Shown: positions 33,111-44,320, counted from the stretch's first letter. The stretch: DNA of 64,000 nt from Meghimatium bilineatum (GCA_034231615.1 CM067317.1:14762710-14826709), one strand, 5' to 3'. Notes: generated by a model not told the origin, from the letters alone. Made by a program: numbers and translations.

Positions 33111-33275
33111 TTCACCGAAGACTGATGTGTCAGGTCATTGGCGCAAATAAACGGCGACATAACACATTTCCATTCTCTGGCCTACATCCTGCTGGAAATC
33201 TAATAGGACCATGCTCCTGCTACAAGAGAGATCCAGCAGGAGTTTGAGAATGAACGCTGAAAAAGAAGAAGAAAA
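33111..33275 (+). mobile_element. SINE family B copy
   Basis: It begins with TTCACCGAAGACTGATG. The outer stem is CATTCTC (33171-33177) with GAGAATG (33246-33252). The inner stem is CCTGCTGG with CCAGCAGG, perfect over 8 bp. AATACTTATA (33101-33110) and AACACTTATA (33276-33285) flank it as a likely target-site duplication. Confidence 0.88.
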
Positions 33276-33498
33276 AACACTTATAGAATTTAGTTCGTTA
33301 TATTTGAGTTTCTTACTGGCCGAATTGAAAACAAATTCAATCATATATGTATGTTATGTGGTCAAGAGTGAAAACGTAGGTCGTCACCGTACACAATATA
33401 AAATCCACTTGCTAATAGGCACTCAAGCATTTTAAAGAACTGACTTAATTATTTCATTGATTTTCTTTGGCTGTCACATAAAATATAGTCATAACGTG

Positions 33499-34352
33499 TC
33501 ATGTGACGTATTCCTTCCAGAACGTTGTCTTCCCAATGAACTCTCTGAACCTCTCTCTGTCTTGGGCGATGTGGATTGCATTTTCTAGCGATGTATTCAT
33601 ATTATTTTTAATGTCGTCAGTCTTTCGTCTTCTTGGTCTGCCCTTTCCCCTCTACCCAGGTACTCTTCCCTCCATTATTTGTCTTTCTAAACAGTTATGT
33701 CTCTTTATATGACCAAACAGGCGTAGTTTTCTCTTTGTTATTGTGTTTAGTAACCAACACTCTGGAATCTTCAGTGTGTTTATAATATCTGAGTTTCTGA
33801 TTTTATCCTTCCATGATATTCTAAGTATCTTTCTGTAGCATTTCAGCTCGAAGGCGTTGATCTTCTTTGCCGCAGTTTTACTTAGAGTCCATGTTTCACA
33901 GCCGTATGTTGCAACCGGAATAATAAAAGTTCGTAACATTAGCACTTTCGTTTCTATTTTGTTGTTTTTCCATATGTTTTTCAGCCGTGTTATTTTGCAA
34001 TATGCCATTGCCAATCTCTTCCTTATTTCTGCCATGCAGTCTCCTGCACCGTTGATGTTTGCTCATAAATATTCAAATTTATCGACACATTCTATCTCGG
34101 TATTGTCTATTCTGATTTTTGGTTGTTGTGTTGTTATATCTGTTGACATGATTTATGTTTTCTGCGTGTTTAAATACAAATTTTGTGCTTCGCTATATTT
34201 CTATGTGTTCTGTATTAGTTGTTCCAATCCCTTTATATCATTTGAAAGAAGTACTGTGTCGTCTGTGTAGCGTAGTTTCGGGATTAGGAATCCACCTATG
34301 TTTAAAGCGTGGTAGTCAGTGTTGTGTATGTCTTCTCTCACGTTCCTCATTA
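33499..34352 (-). mobile_element. LINE RT palm to C-terminus, little decayed
   Basis: One continuous minus frame of about 284 codons carries only four stops and no frameshift. It opens MRNVREDIHNTDYHALNIGG. It then reads YTDDTVLL (the RT active-site YxDD box, about 34251-34274), RIDNTEIECVDKFEYL, ITRLKNIWKNNKIETKVLML, TYGCETWTLSKTAAKK, LRLFGHIKRHNCLERQIMEG and finally AIHIAQDRERFREF before its natural stop at 33499-33501. Part of the palm, the thumb and the C-terminal tail of a non-LTR RT are therefore present. Endonuclease and the N-terminal RT blocks are absent. The 38930 and 39590 fragments are similar in their FGHLKRH and RDRE.WR blocks. Confidence 0.92.
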
Positions 34353-34365
34353 TACTTATAAAGTA

Positions 34366-34408
34366 ATAAAAGAAAATCACGAAATAGTCAAATGAGTAAT
34401 TAATAAGG
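34366..34408. repeat. Arm of the palindromic repeat seen at 14539
   Basis: TAATAAAAGAAAATCACGAA and TAGTCAAATGAG resemble one arm of the 14539-14636 palindrome. Confidence 0.4.
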
Positions 34409-34579
34409 TTTATTTTCCTATTAGACTGTAGGTCTTATATAACAGGCGAGCATACATAGATATAACCAAATGGTGGCAAGTTTGCATGTGATTGGATATA
34501 TTTTTTTTAAATTAAAAAAAAACAATTTGTATATGCTATTCCTGGCGTAGACATCAATGTAAAAATTTTTGGCTGTAGT

Positions 34580-34715
34580 GATTTTATAGGAACTATAGAT
34601 ACGTTTAGTAGTTTGCCATTGCTCTCTGACCAGTTCGCATACATACGTGCCTGCGGCAGGATTCGAACCCGGTACCCTGACCGTCACAGACGAACTCTGT
34701 ACCATCGCCTTAGAG
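34580..34715 (-). mobile_element. tRNA-like SINE family F, antisense
   Basis: GGATTCGAACCCGGTACC near 34660 is a strong reversed B box. TTTAGTAGTTTGCCATTGCT on its left is the family tail. The 105-codon minus frame over this region is incidental. Confidence 0.75.
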
Positions 34716-34849
34716 TGGGATTGGATATATGCATACATAATGCTGGAGGATGCCTATTACGTAGTACACACATAAGTCCCATCTGAGTAAGCCGCTTCTC
34801 ATAGCATTGCAAACTGAGTTCATTATTAAACTCAAGCTAGTTAGTAGGG

Positions 34850-35018
34850 ATAGTCCAGAGAAGGGAATCCAATATGTCACTGTTTACAGCTTTGCTGCGA
34901 TAATTAAGTCTTTCCATTTGACACATCCAACTTTAGAATATTTTTCTACTTACTTTTACCTTTGGTATAGATTAGTCAACTTGACCCTGAATCCCCTTTG
35001 CCATCTCTTGTGACCTGT
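34850..35018 (-). mobile_element. SINE family A, central part, antisense
   Basis: TTTACAGCTTTGCTGCGATA, TTTGACACATCCAACTTT and a CATCTCTTGTGAC segment match the reversed family A body. Both ends are eroded. Confidence 0.6.
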
Positions 35019-35093
35019 ACATCAACTCACAATATTGCTACATTTTGATCTTTCTGAGCCCGAGCACCACACTGGCGACAGTTGAACAGGGGC

Positions 35094-35248
35094 CGTACCG
35101 CCGAAGACGGATGTGTTGGGCCATTTGCGCAAATAAAACGTGAACACAACGCATTTCCATTCTCTGGACTATATTCAACTGGAAATCTTGTAGGATCATT
35201 GTCCTGTTACAAGAGAAATCCAGCGGGAGATTGAGAATGAACGCCGAA
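35094..35248 (+). mobile_element. SINE family B copy with clear duplication
   Basis: It begins CGTACCGCCGAAGACGGATG. The outer stem is CATTCTC (35158-35164) with GAGAATG (35233-35239). GAACAGGGGC is duplicated exactly at 35084-35093 and 35249-35258, giving the element ends and a length of 155 bp. Confidence 0.93.
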
Positions 35249-35255
35249 GAACAGG

Positions 35256-35352
35256 GGCTGAGTACATATTTCAGCGATTTGAATATAGCTATGTTGAAGT
35301 AGAAATGGGGCCGAGTACATATTTCAGTGCTTTGAATATAGCTATGTTGACT
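35256..35352. repeat. About 47-bp direct duplication
   Basis: GAGTACATATTTCAG..TTTG and AATATAGCTATGTTGA each occur twice. Confidence 0.85.
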
Positions 35353-36055
35353 CCATACTTTTTGTTGTTACTTACCAATGGAAAAAAACCATTATAGACT
35401 GACCGAGATTTTACAGTTGACCCAATTAATAACCGGGAAACTCATTTACTTAAAAAAAATATGTTATTCAGAATAGCGCCTTCTTGGTCACAACATGGTT
35501 ACATTCATGAACTCACGTACATGTGTCTTCTCATTTCCTGTTTTTGTTTGATTAGAAGCAGAGAAACAGTAGAAGGAAAACATGGAACTGTGATAGTATG
35601 AGTGGTCTGGGGAACAGAGAAGGAGTGTTGAACTAAACAATACCCAATAGGAGGTTGTGGAATTACTTGACACGGCAGAGCGTGGCGGATGGTCTATTTT
35701 CTGTTTTTTATCCCTGATGATGTTCGTGGAAAAAGCGGTCTCTTGGGATATCCCGTTTGAGTATTGCTCGTACAATGAGTGATTGAGCATAGAGGTTATA
35801 AAAGAGGAATGTCTGAAGGTCTGAGACTGGGACAATGAAAAATGCCATGTAATTGCTAAAAGGCAGACGCTGGCGGAGAAATGAAATGTGGGCACGAACG
35901 TATTTAAGTTACAACGTGAGTGCGTGATGTAACTGTTGAGTGATTGTCTGCGCGACAAGATGAGATAGGGTATTCGATGTGTAAATGATGTTGTTGTGTG
36001 TGTACGTGATGAGGTGGTAGGGAGGATGTGTAATTGAGAATGCATAAGTGATGAG
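35353..36055. other. Unassigned
   Basis: A minus frame of 185 codons (35488-36045) is open but unlike any family I recognise, and its 5' end merges into the 17-bp array. A gene is not supported. Confidence 0.35.
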
Positions 36056-36059
36056 GATG

Positions 36060-36970
36060 TGAAAGTGGTGAGTTTGTTGGAGTGAAGTATATGGAAGTGG
36101 TGAGTATGTGGGAGTGGTGGGTGTGTGGAGGTGATGAGTATCTGGGAGTCGCCTGTATGTGAAAGTGGTGCGTATGTGAAAGTGGTGAGTATGTGAAAGT
36201 GGTGAGTATGTGAAAGTGGTGATTATGTGAAAGTGGTGAGTATGCGAAGTGGTGAGTATGTGAAAGTGGTGAGTATGTGAAAGTTGTGAGTATGTGAAAG
36301 TGGTGAGTATGTGAAAGTGGTCAGTATGTGAAATTGGTGAGTATGTGAAATTGGTGAGAATGTGAAAGTGGTGAGTATGTGAAAGTGGTGAGTATGTGAA
36401 AGTGGTGAGTATGTGAAATTGGTGAGTATGTAAAAGTGGTGAGTATGTGAAAGTTGTGAGTATGTGAAAGTGGTAAGTATGTGAAATTGGTGAGTATGTA
36501 AAAGTGGTGAGTATGTGAAAGTTGTGAGTATGTGAAAGTGGTAAGTATGTGAAAGTGGTGAGTATGTGAAATTGGTGAGTATGTGAAATTGGTGAGAATG
36601 TCAAAGTGGTGAGTATGTGAAAGTGGTGAGTATGTGAAAGTGGTGAGTATGTGAAATTGGTGAGTATGTGAAATTGGTGAGTATGTAAAAGTGGTGAGTA
36701 TGTGAAATTGGTGAGTATGTAAAAGTGGTGAGTATGTGAAAGTGGTGAGTATGTGAAATTGGTGAGTATATGAAATTGGTGAGTATGTGAAAGTGGTGTT
36801 ATGTGAAATTGGTGAGTATGTAAAAGTGGTGAGTATGTGAAAGTGGTGAGTATGTGAAAGTGGTGTTATGTGAAATTGGTGAGTATGTAAAAGTGGTGAG
36901 TATGTGAAATTGGTGAGTATGTGAAATTGGTGAGTATGTGAAAGTGGTGAGTATGTGGAAGTTGTATGTG
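36060..36970. repeat. 17-bp tandem repeat, about 52 units
   Basis: The unit is GTGAGTATGTGAAAGTG, with GAAATTG as the main variant. Since 17 is not a multiple of three, all three frames cycle through the unit. This gives long minus-strand frames with a 17-residue repeat (FTYSPLSHTHHFHILTT), which I treat as incidental. Confidence 0.97.
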
Positions 36971-37029
36971 GAAGTTTGTAGAAGAGGTGAGTGTGTGTAA
37001 ATGATAGTATGCGCATGTGATTATAATGT

Positions 37030-37470
37030 GTATTTTGTTATAATGTGTTAGTGGTAGAATATTTTAGTTGTTAGAATGTTTAGTTGTTCAAATGTTTTAG
37101 TGCTTAGAATGTTTTAGTGGTTAAAATGTCTTCGTTATTAGAATGTTTTAGTGTTTATCAAGTTTAAGTGGTTAGAATGTTTCAGTGGTTAGAATGTTCT
37201 AAAGTTAGAATGTTTTAGAATGTTTTAGTGGTTAGAATGTTTTAATGGTAGAATCGTTTAGTGGTTTGAATGTTTTATTGGTAGAATCGTTTAGTGGTTT
37301 GAATGTTTTAATGGTAGAATCGTTTAGTGGTTTGAATGTTTTATTGGTAGAATGTTTCAGTGGTTAGACTGTTCTAAAGTTAGAATGTTTTAGAATGTTT
37401 TAGTGGTTAGAATGTTTTAATGGTAGAATGGTTTAGTGGTTTGAATGTTTATGATGTTAGAATATGTATG
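37030..37470. repeat. Second 17-bp tandem repeat, diverged
   Basis: The unit is near GTTAGAATGTTTTAGTG, with variants such as GGTAGAATCGTTTAGTG. It is more diverged than the array on its left. Confidence 0.9.
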
Positions 37471-37474
37471 TTGT

Positions 37475-37740
37475 TATAATGTTAAGTTATCTGTAAAGTG
37501 CATGTAGTTACAATGTGTTAGTGGTTAGATTGTGTGACTAAATATGTGTTCATAAGAATGTGTTAGCTATGATGTATTACTAAGGAAACTTCATTCCACA
37601 TGTTAATATCAAACAGTGCTTTGAAAAGAACTTACAAATGTACTATCAAGCCATCAAATTGCAGCCGCTCTGGTATTTCAAGGTACCTATTTTCTATTGG
37701 CAGTGTCGCGAACAAAATATACTAAACAAATCTCCGTTTA
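37475..37740. other. Decaying edge of the array, then unassigned
   Basis: Scattered GTTAGA and ATGTGTTAG motifs fade out by about 37570. Nothing was recognised after that. Confidence 0.4.
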
Positions 37741-37767
37741 AGGACGTATGTGCCTTTCTTTTGCCTT

Positions 37768-38080
37768 TCTTGACTTCAGCCTTCTTCTTCTAGATCAATT
37801 CGACTTCAGCCTTCTTCTTCTAGATCTATTCGACTTCAGCCTTGTTCTTCTAGATCTATTCGACTTCAGCCTTGTTCTTCTAGATCTATTCGACTTCAGC
37901 CTTCTTCTTCTAGATCTATTTGACTTCAGCCTTCTTCTTCTAGATCTATTCGACTTCAGCCTTGTTCTTCTAGATCTATTTGACTTCAGCCTTGTTCTTC
38001 TAGATCTATTTGACTTCAGCCTTGTTCTTCTAGATCTATTTGACTTCAGCCTTCTTCTTCTAGATCTATTCGACGGAAGC
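37768..38080. repeat. 30-bp tandem repeat, 10 units
   Basis: The unit contains CGACTTCAGCCTTCTTCTTC and TAGATCTATT. In the plus frame it translates as a ten-residue LFDFSLLLLD repeat inside a 126-codon frame (37748-38128). Variation is CTT/GTT (Leu/Val) and TTC/TTT. Confidence 0.97.
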
Positions 38081-38084
38081 CGTG

Positions 38085-38925
38085 ACGCCGCTCAGTTCTC
38101 CATGCTACATGATCAACAGTCAGGCTGATATTTTGCATATACAACACAATCAATCATAACAAGCATTTATCACGTCAGTATTTATACATTCTGATACAGA
38201 ATAACGTGAAATATAACCGACATTTATCACATCAATATTTTATCTGCAGCAAAAATAAAATGATACATTGCAAACATTTATTAAATCAACACTTTGTAAA
38301 CAGAGTATACAGTTTAACTGATACGAATCTCATTTACATAGATGCCCTTATAGATCGAACGTAGAAACGTCTTCAGATTGGGATTGGTGGTGGTGGTGGC
38401 GGGGGGGGGGGGGGGGTAAATAACAATGGTCAATCGCTCATTTTCATTGTACTTTCGTTCTTAGACATAAGATTTTTTTCATGACATTTTTTGTAGAAAA
38501 TCTTTAGTTAGGAGGGTTACCCACCTCTTTCTTCAGTTCCTTGTAGTCATCTTCTCATTTCCTATAGGAGGGGGAGGGGCCGTTTAAAATTTTACTAAAT
38601 TTCACACACCCCCCCCCCCTTATTTCTTTACCGACGGGTTTGAATTTCTTGCAACAGTGAGGCCCTATGAAGCAAAAAAAGCATAGGTCATTGTGCACTG
38701 GTGAACTAACTAGAATGAATAAATTTACTTTTGCAAGAAACGCACAATCATGTTGATACAATGACAGGTTTCACCAGCTTTGACTAACTTCAAAATGATG
38801 TATCTCAGCAAAATATATAACGTATTTAATTGAAATTTTATGTGTGAATTTGAAATGGTATAGACTATTGATTTAATTTTTCATTAAACTACAGCCAGTG
38901 GGTTCAATATCATTTTTATGTGATA
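38085..38925. other. Unassigned, with G and C runs
   Basis: A G tract of about 17 at 38401-38417 and a C tract at 38611-38619 are visible. No coding motif was recognised. Confidence 0.4.
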
Positions 38926-39137
38926 TAGATCTAAAAGGGAGAAGAGATAGGTTTTATGTGATATAGATCTAAAAGTGAGAAGAGACAGGGAACGACAAAG
39001 AGAAAAGTTACTAGATGGGCTTGAATCGTGGCACGGTAGAAGCTCACCAACCGAGCTTATTGACAACACAAGAGACAGAGAGTCATGGAGAAACATGATC
39101 GTCTACGCCTGTCGATATGACACTTGATTGATTGATC
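38926..39137 (+). mobile_element. LINE C-terminal tip, sense
   Basis: A 35-bp direct duplication (TGATATAGATCTAAAAG twice) opens the region. The plus frame then reads RERQREKLLDGLESWHGRSS, PTELIDNTRDRESWRNMIVY and ACRYDT before a stop near 39124. This is the usual end of RT-bearing LINE proteins (DR..WR..). A TTGATTGATTGATC tail follows. Confidence 0.75.
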
Positions 39138-39424
39138 TAAAGTATACTTATTAACACACATTGGTTAAGTTATTTACAGTCAATTATAAGAAGTTATGTA
39201 CACCGATCCTCCGGACCAAGATGGCGAAGCGAACGTATGTGTTCTCATATGGTCATAGATAATCGTATGCTTCACATGAAAGCAATAACAGAATACATGA
39301 GTATTGTGCCAAGAATTTTCTTCCTTATGGATGTGATGAAATTTTTGTTTGGAAGTTGCGAAGTTCCCAACAACATGTTGCTCAAGAGTCCCGAGAGTGT
39401 CATGGACAAGCATAAAGAGCAGAA
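39138..39424. other. No recognisable feature
   Basis: Overlapping 70-77 codon frames on both strands have no recognisable similarity. Confidence 0.35.
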
Positions 39425-39427
39425 AGT

Positions 39428-39592
39428 AGGATCAACGAAGACATGCTAAGCAAACTCAACGTTCAACGAAGACATGCTAAACAAACTCAACGTTCAACGA
39501 AGACATGCTAAGCAAACTCAACGTTCAACGAAGACATGCTAAGCAAACGCAACGTTCAACGAAGACATGCTAAGCAAACTCAACGTTCAAGA
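39428..39592. repeat. 31-bp tandem repeat, 5 units
   Basis: The unit contains CGAAGACATGCTAAGCAAAC and TCAACGTTCAA. Period 31 bp. Confidence 0.95.
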
Positions 39593-39780
39593 AGGCTGGC
39601 TTTAAAACACCATATCAAGAAGTAAGTTAGGTATTTTCGGTCATCTGAAGAGACACTATGACATGGAAGGAGTGTTCTTGGAGGGGACGATAGACGGCAG
39701 TAGATGTAATGGTCGACCAGATGTCGCTGGACAAGAAATATTCAAGATAGTATGCAAATGTCGCAAGAGGAGGCGGGAAA
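39593..39780 (+). mobile_element. LINE C-terminal fragment, sense
   Basis: The plus strand reads KLGIFGHLKRHYDMEGVFLE and GTIDGSRCNGRPDVAGQ, matching the RLFGHIKRH...GRV block of the LINE at 33499-34352. Confidence 0.7.
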
Positions 39781-39790
39781 AAATGTACAT

Positions 39791-40430
39791 GGCACCAATT
39801 TACATATTAATTGTTTATTGTTCAGTTTGCAATGATTGACGCGCGAAATTTGACTATTTTGTACTCTCCAACACAAGATAGACCTTGTTTACGATTGTAT
39901 CCGGTGTATTGTCTGAAGTGGTACCATTTCTTTTCTCGATAAACAATAATTAGTATGCCGAAAAAGATCAAATGATGTCATCTGTGTATAATAACTGGGC
40001 ATTATGCATACATATAAAGTATATATATATATTTATGGAATCTAATAAAAAAACAAAATCATATGCAAAAATTGGCACTAGTACGTTAGGTTAATCAGAT
40101 AATTACATTTGTTTGAGTGCGAAAAATAATGAAAGGTGCTATGGGACCCTACAATATTCCAGGAAATAAGCATCAGACAGAAACACTAACCACAGAAACT
40201 GAAGCATTTCTACCGAGTGGCATATGAACCACTTATGAGGCTTGACTTTCTCCTATAGGTGACCTGTTGGCTAAAGGAAAATCTACCCCTCTTGATGATT
40301 TATTTAACTATTCTGTGATATTTAGCGGTCATTTTTAAATTATACTTTGTCCACGCCGACCATCGAAAAACACTGGAATAGTAGAAAATATGACGGAACA
40401 AATTTGCTTTATTCAGCTCGTAGATCTTTA
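39791..40430. other. No recognisable feature
   Basis: AT-rich with a short TA run at about 40020-40032. Confidence 0.4.
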
Positions 40431-40434
40431 ATAA

Positions 40435-40688
40435 CGAATGAGCGTAGCAAAAGTCACGTATGAGCGTAGCAAAAGTCACGTATGAGCGTAGCAAAAGTCA
40501 CGTATGAGCGTAGCAAAAGTCACGTATGAGCGTAGCAACACTCACATATGAGCGTAGCAAAAGTCACGTATGAGAGTAGCAAAAGTCAAGTATGAGCGTA
40601 GCAAAAGTCACGTATGAGCGTAGAAAAAGTCACGTATGAGTGTAGCAAAAGTCACGTATGAGCGTAGCAACACTCACGTATGAGGGAG
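40435..40688. repeat. 22-bp tandem repeat, about 11 units
   Basis: The unit contains ATGAGCGTAGCAAAAGTCAC plus GT. The variant AACACTCAC occurs twice. Confidence 0.96.
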
Positions 40689-40949
40689 GAAAAGCAACGA
40701 TAAATGTCAATCTTATATTAAAAATGGAAACGTGGCCACCAAATTCGAATAGAACACGATGCCTTTCGGCTCTCCAAGCGGGATCAGATTACCTTTGCCG
40801 CCGGCGCACAGGACATTCAAAATGCTTCACCACCTAAACCATGAAGACAAGATCATCACAATAGATGTGTGCACAAGCAGACAATAAAAAAACAAACAAT
40901 GAAACGACTTATATCCTAGTAACATTTTCTCAGTATACTGTCCTCTACT
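40689..40949. other. No recognisable feature
   Basis: Spacer; nothing recognised. Confidence 0.3.
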
Positions 40950-41143
40950 CAGGGTTGCCAAAATTTATTAAAATATTACACATTTTATCATGTTTAGTTG
41001 TTGCTGGCCACATAAATTATACTTTAGTCTTTTGTGTACTTTTGGACAGTTTGCAAATTTATTAAAGGTTAAGGATTACATCATTTTGGTCAAATTTTTA
41101 CCTGAAAATGACTTTTATCAATTTATTTTTGCTGGCAACACTG
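40950..41143. mobile_element. 194-bp element with hAT-like inverted ends
   Basis: The left end CAGGGTTGCCA (40950-40960) matches the right end TGGCAACACTG (41133-41143) in inverted orientation at 10 of 11 positions. The interior is AT-rich with no coding capacity. CAG.GTTG ends are common in hAT elements. The flanking 8 bp do not match, so a target-site duplication is not supported. Confidence 0.6.
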
Positions 41144-41800
41144 GTTGTAGTGTCATCACAGAACATGAATATGTACAAAGACGATCGCATACAATATTGA
41201 AGAATTAGAATGCAGCGACTTCAGATACCTGCAGGAATACACTAAAGTAATCATAAAACCCCTGAATCTGTTTGGAAGCTCAGATAAAGCCAATTATCTG
41301 CACGATCCAATTACCGTATACTGGTACATTTCGTTATATCAATCCTGATTTGTATCCGTCTTTGTTCTGTTCTCTTATAAGTTATTTGTTATAAGCACCT
41401 TCGTTATTTTGACGGAGAATAGCCAACAGGTAGCAGAATCTTCTTCTTGTCCCTTCGTGTCATTAGTCGTTCAGGAATTAGAGCGTCATGCATTTTTCAA
41501 GGACAAAATCTGCTTTATCTTGTCTAAGTGCAACCGTTGACCTTGTACAAGATGAATGTCTAACTCAGACGTTCTCAATCCGGAGCTGGGGAATACCATA
41601 GTGCTCTGGGAATGACATATAGTGCTCTCGCAATGACATATAGTGCATGTGCCATGCAAGTTAAAATTTGAGTACTCGCGAGCACAATTGATCATGAGTT
41701 GTCATTACTACTCAATCTTTATTGTAGAAATCGTAGCATACAGTCGGACTATCCAAGATTAGAGGTAATGAAACGGAAAGAAGAATGTGCGGAGCTATAA
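41144..41800. other. Unassigned
   Basis: ATGACATATAGTGC occurs twice at about 41613 and 41634. Nothing else was recognised. Confidence 0.35.
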
Positions 41801-41804
41801 CGAT

Positions 41805-42655
41805 AGTTAAAAAGATAGTTATATAGATAGTTATATAGATAGTTATATAGACAGTTTTATAGTATTTATATAGATAGTTATATAGTTAGATATATTGATA
41901 GTTATATAGATAGTTATATAGATAGTTATATAGATAGTTATATAGATAGTTATATAGATAGTTATATAGATAGTTATATAGATAGTTTTATAGTTATTTA
42001 TATAGATAGTTATATAGATAGTTATATAGATAGTTATATAGTTAGTTATATAGATAGGTATATAGATAGTTATATAGATAGTTATATAGATAGTTATATA
42101 GATATTTATATAGATAGTTATATAGATAGTTATATAGATAGTTATATAGTTAGTTATATAGATAGTTATATATATAGTTATATAGATAGTTATATAGATA
42201 GTTATATAGATAGTTATATAGATAGTTATATAGATAGTTTTATAGTTATTTATATAGATAGTTATATAGATAGTTATATAGATAGTTATATAGTTAGTTA
42301 TATAGATAGGTATATAGATAGTTATATAGATAGTTATGTAGATAGTTATATAGATATTTATATAGATAGTTATATAGATAGTTATATAGATAGTTATATA
42401 GTTAGTTATATAGATAGTTATATAGATAGTTATATAGATAGTTATATAGATAGTTATATAGATAGTTATATAGATAGTTATATAGATCGTTATATAGTTA
42501 GTTATATAGATAGTTATATAGATAGTTATATAGATAGTTATATAGATAGTTATATAGTTATATATATAGATAGGTATATAGATAGTTATATAGATAGTTA
42601 TATAGATAGTTATATAGATAGTTATATAGATAGTTATAAAGATAGTTATACAGCC
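41805..42655. repeat. 12-bp tandem repeat, about 70 units
   Basis: The unit is TATATAGATAGT. Marked variants (GATAGTTTTATAGTTATT, TTAGTTATATAGATAGG) recur together 252 bp apart, at about 41981 and 42233. The 315-codon minus frame of Ile-Thr-Ile-Tyr is due to the period being a multiple of three. Confidence 0.97.
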
Positions 42656-42715
42656 AGTTTTCACGATCGCTTTTACATTCATTTTCAATTTACGCTTCAT
42701 CTTATTATGTTTTAT

Positions 42716-43345
42716 GGTGCTCGCACTCTCAGTATTACATGTAGGCGGTACTGGCACACTTAGTATTACATGTAGGCGGTACCGGCACACTCAGTATTAC
42801 ATGCAGGCGGTACCGGCACATGTAGTATTACATGTAGGCGGTACCGGCACACTCAGTATTATATGTAGGCGGTACCGGCACACTCAGTATTACATGTAGG
42901 CGGTACAGGCACACTCAGTATTACATGTAGGCGGTACCGGCACACTCAGTACACTCAGTATTACATGTAGGCGGTACTGGCACACTCAGTATTACATGTA
43001 GGCGGTACCGGCACACTCAGTACACTCAGTATTACATGTAGGCGGTACTGGCACACCCATTATTACATGTAGGTGGTACTGGCACACTCAGTATTACATG
43101 TAGGCAGTACTGGCACACTCACTATTACATGCAGGCGGTACTGGCACACTCAGTATTACATGTAGGCGGTACCGGCACACTCAGCATTACATGTAGGCGG
43201 TACTGGCACACTCAGTATTACATGTAGGCGGTACCGGCACACTCAGTACACTCAGTATTACATGTAAGCGGTACTGGCACATTCAGTATCACATGTAGGC
43301 GGTACTCGTATTCTCAGTATTACATGTAGGCGATATTCGCATAAT
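42716..43345. repeat. 31-bp satellite, about 20 units
   Basis: The unit contains TATTACATGTAGGCGGTACC and GGCACACTCAG. Some junctions carry an extra TACACTCAG. Units diverge rightward to 43440. Confidence 0.96.
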
Positions 43346-43440
43346 CAGTAGTATATGTGGGTGGTACTGGATTTCTCAGTATTACAAGTGGACGGTACTC
43401 GCACACTCAGTATACATCTGGTGGGGTCTCGTATTCTCAG
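43346..43440. repeat. Diverged units linking two satellites
   Basis: Irregular units such as GTGGACGGTACTCGCAC connect the 31-bp and 50-bp arrays. Confidence 0.7.
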
Positions 43441-43852
43441 TACTACATGTGAACGGTACAATCAGTATTCGCACAATGATTACACCATCATAGTACATGT
43501 GAACGGTACAATCAGTATTCGCACAATGATTACACCATCATAGTACATGTGAACGGTACAATCAGTATTCGCACAATGATTACACCATCATAGTACATGT
43601 GAACGGTACAATCAGTATTCGCACAATGATTACACCATCATAGTACATGTGAACGGTACAATCAGTATTCGCACAATGATTACACCATCATAGTACATGT
43701 GAACGGTACAATCAGTATTCGCACAATGATTACACCATCATAGTACATGTGAACGGTACAATCAGTATTCGCACAATGATTACACCATCATAGTACATGT
43801 GAACGGTACAATCAGTATTCGCACAATGATTACACCATCATAGTACATGTGC
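43441..43852. repeat. 50-bp satellite, about 8 units
   Basis: The period is exactly 50 bp. The unit has ACATGTGAACGGTACAATCA and GTATTCGCACAATGATTAC. Copies are virtually identical. Confidence 0.97.
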
Positions 43853-43860
43853 ACGGTGCT

Positions 43861-44320
43861 CTATTGTCTATTGTCTATTGTCTATCCCCAGGTGAATGAT
43901 TGTTGATCACATTCACACTTGCCGTTAAGCGTAGGGGTGAGAGCTTAAACTGTCGTTTCAAGGCCAGATGTGTCGCCGAGGTTGCATTCAGTCCATGTTT
44001 GTTCAATGTTATCTTAATGTTTTCTATCCACCGTTTTCTTAGTCTACTTTTGACTTTACGCCCGGATATTCTTGTATTATATGCTCTTATTGGTATTTGG
44101 TTTGGCTTCATTCTCATAAGGTGACCGAATCATTTTACTTGCTGTCTCTCAATATGTTCGATACATGATATTACACCAACTCTTTTCCTAATTTCTTCAT
44201 TTCTTATTTTATCTAGTTTGGTAACCATTGCAGCTTTCCTCAGACACTTCATTTCACATGTGACGATAATTCTTTGCTGCGACGCTGTTAAAGACCATGT
44301 TTGACATTGGTAGCACTATC
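43861..44320 (-). mobile_element. LINE 3' fragment, antisense
   Basis: The minus strand reads GHLMRMKPNQIPIRAYNTRI, then IKITLNKHGLNATSATHLAL and LKLSPL.. in an 80-codon open stretch (43875-44117). Upstream, blocks match 9165-9577. The tail at 43861-43890 is a repeat of ATAGACA, read on this strand. It begins right where the 50-bp satellite ends. Confidence 0.85.

Noticed and set aside
35488-36045. 185-codon non-repetitive minus frame
   Set aside because: No recognisable domain, and its start lies in the edge of a tandem array. Not enough to call a gene.
36321-37016. Long minus-strand frames rich in His, Thr and Phe
   Set aside because: The 17-bp unit cycles through all three frames; open by composition.
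41843-42790. 315-codon Ile-Thr-Ile-Tyr frame
   Set aside because: 12-bp repeat without stops in that frame.
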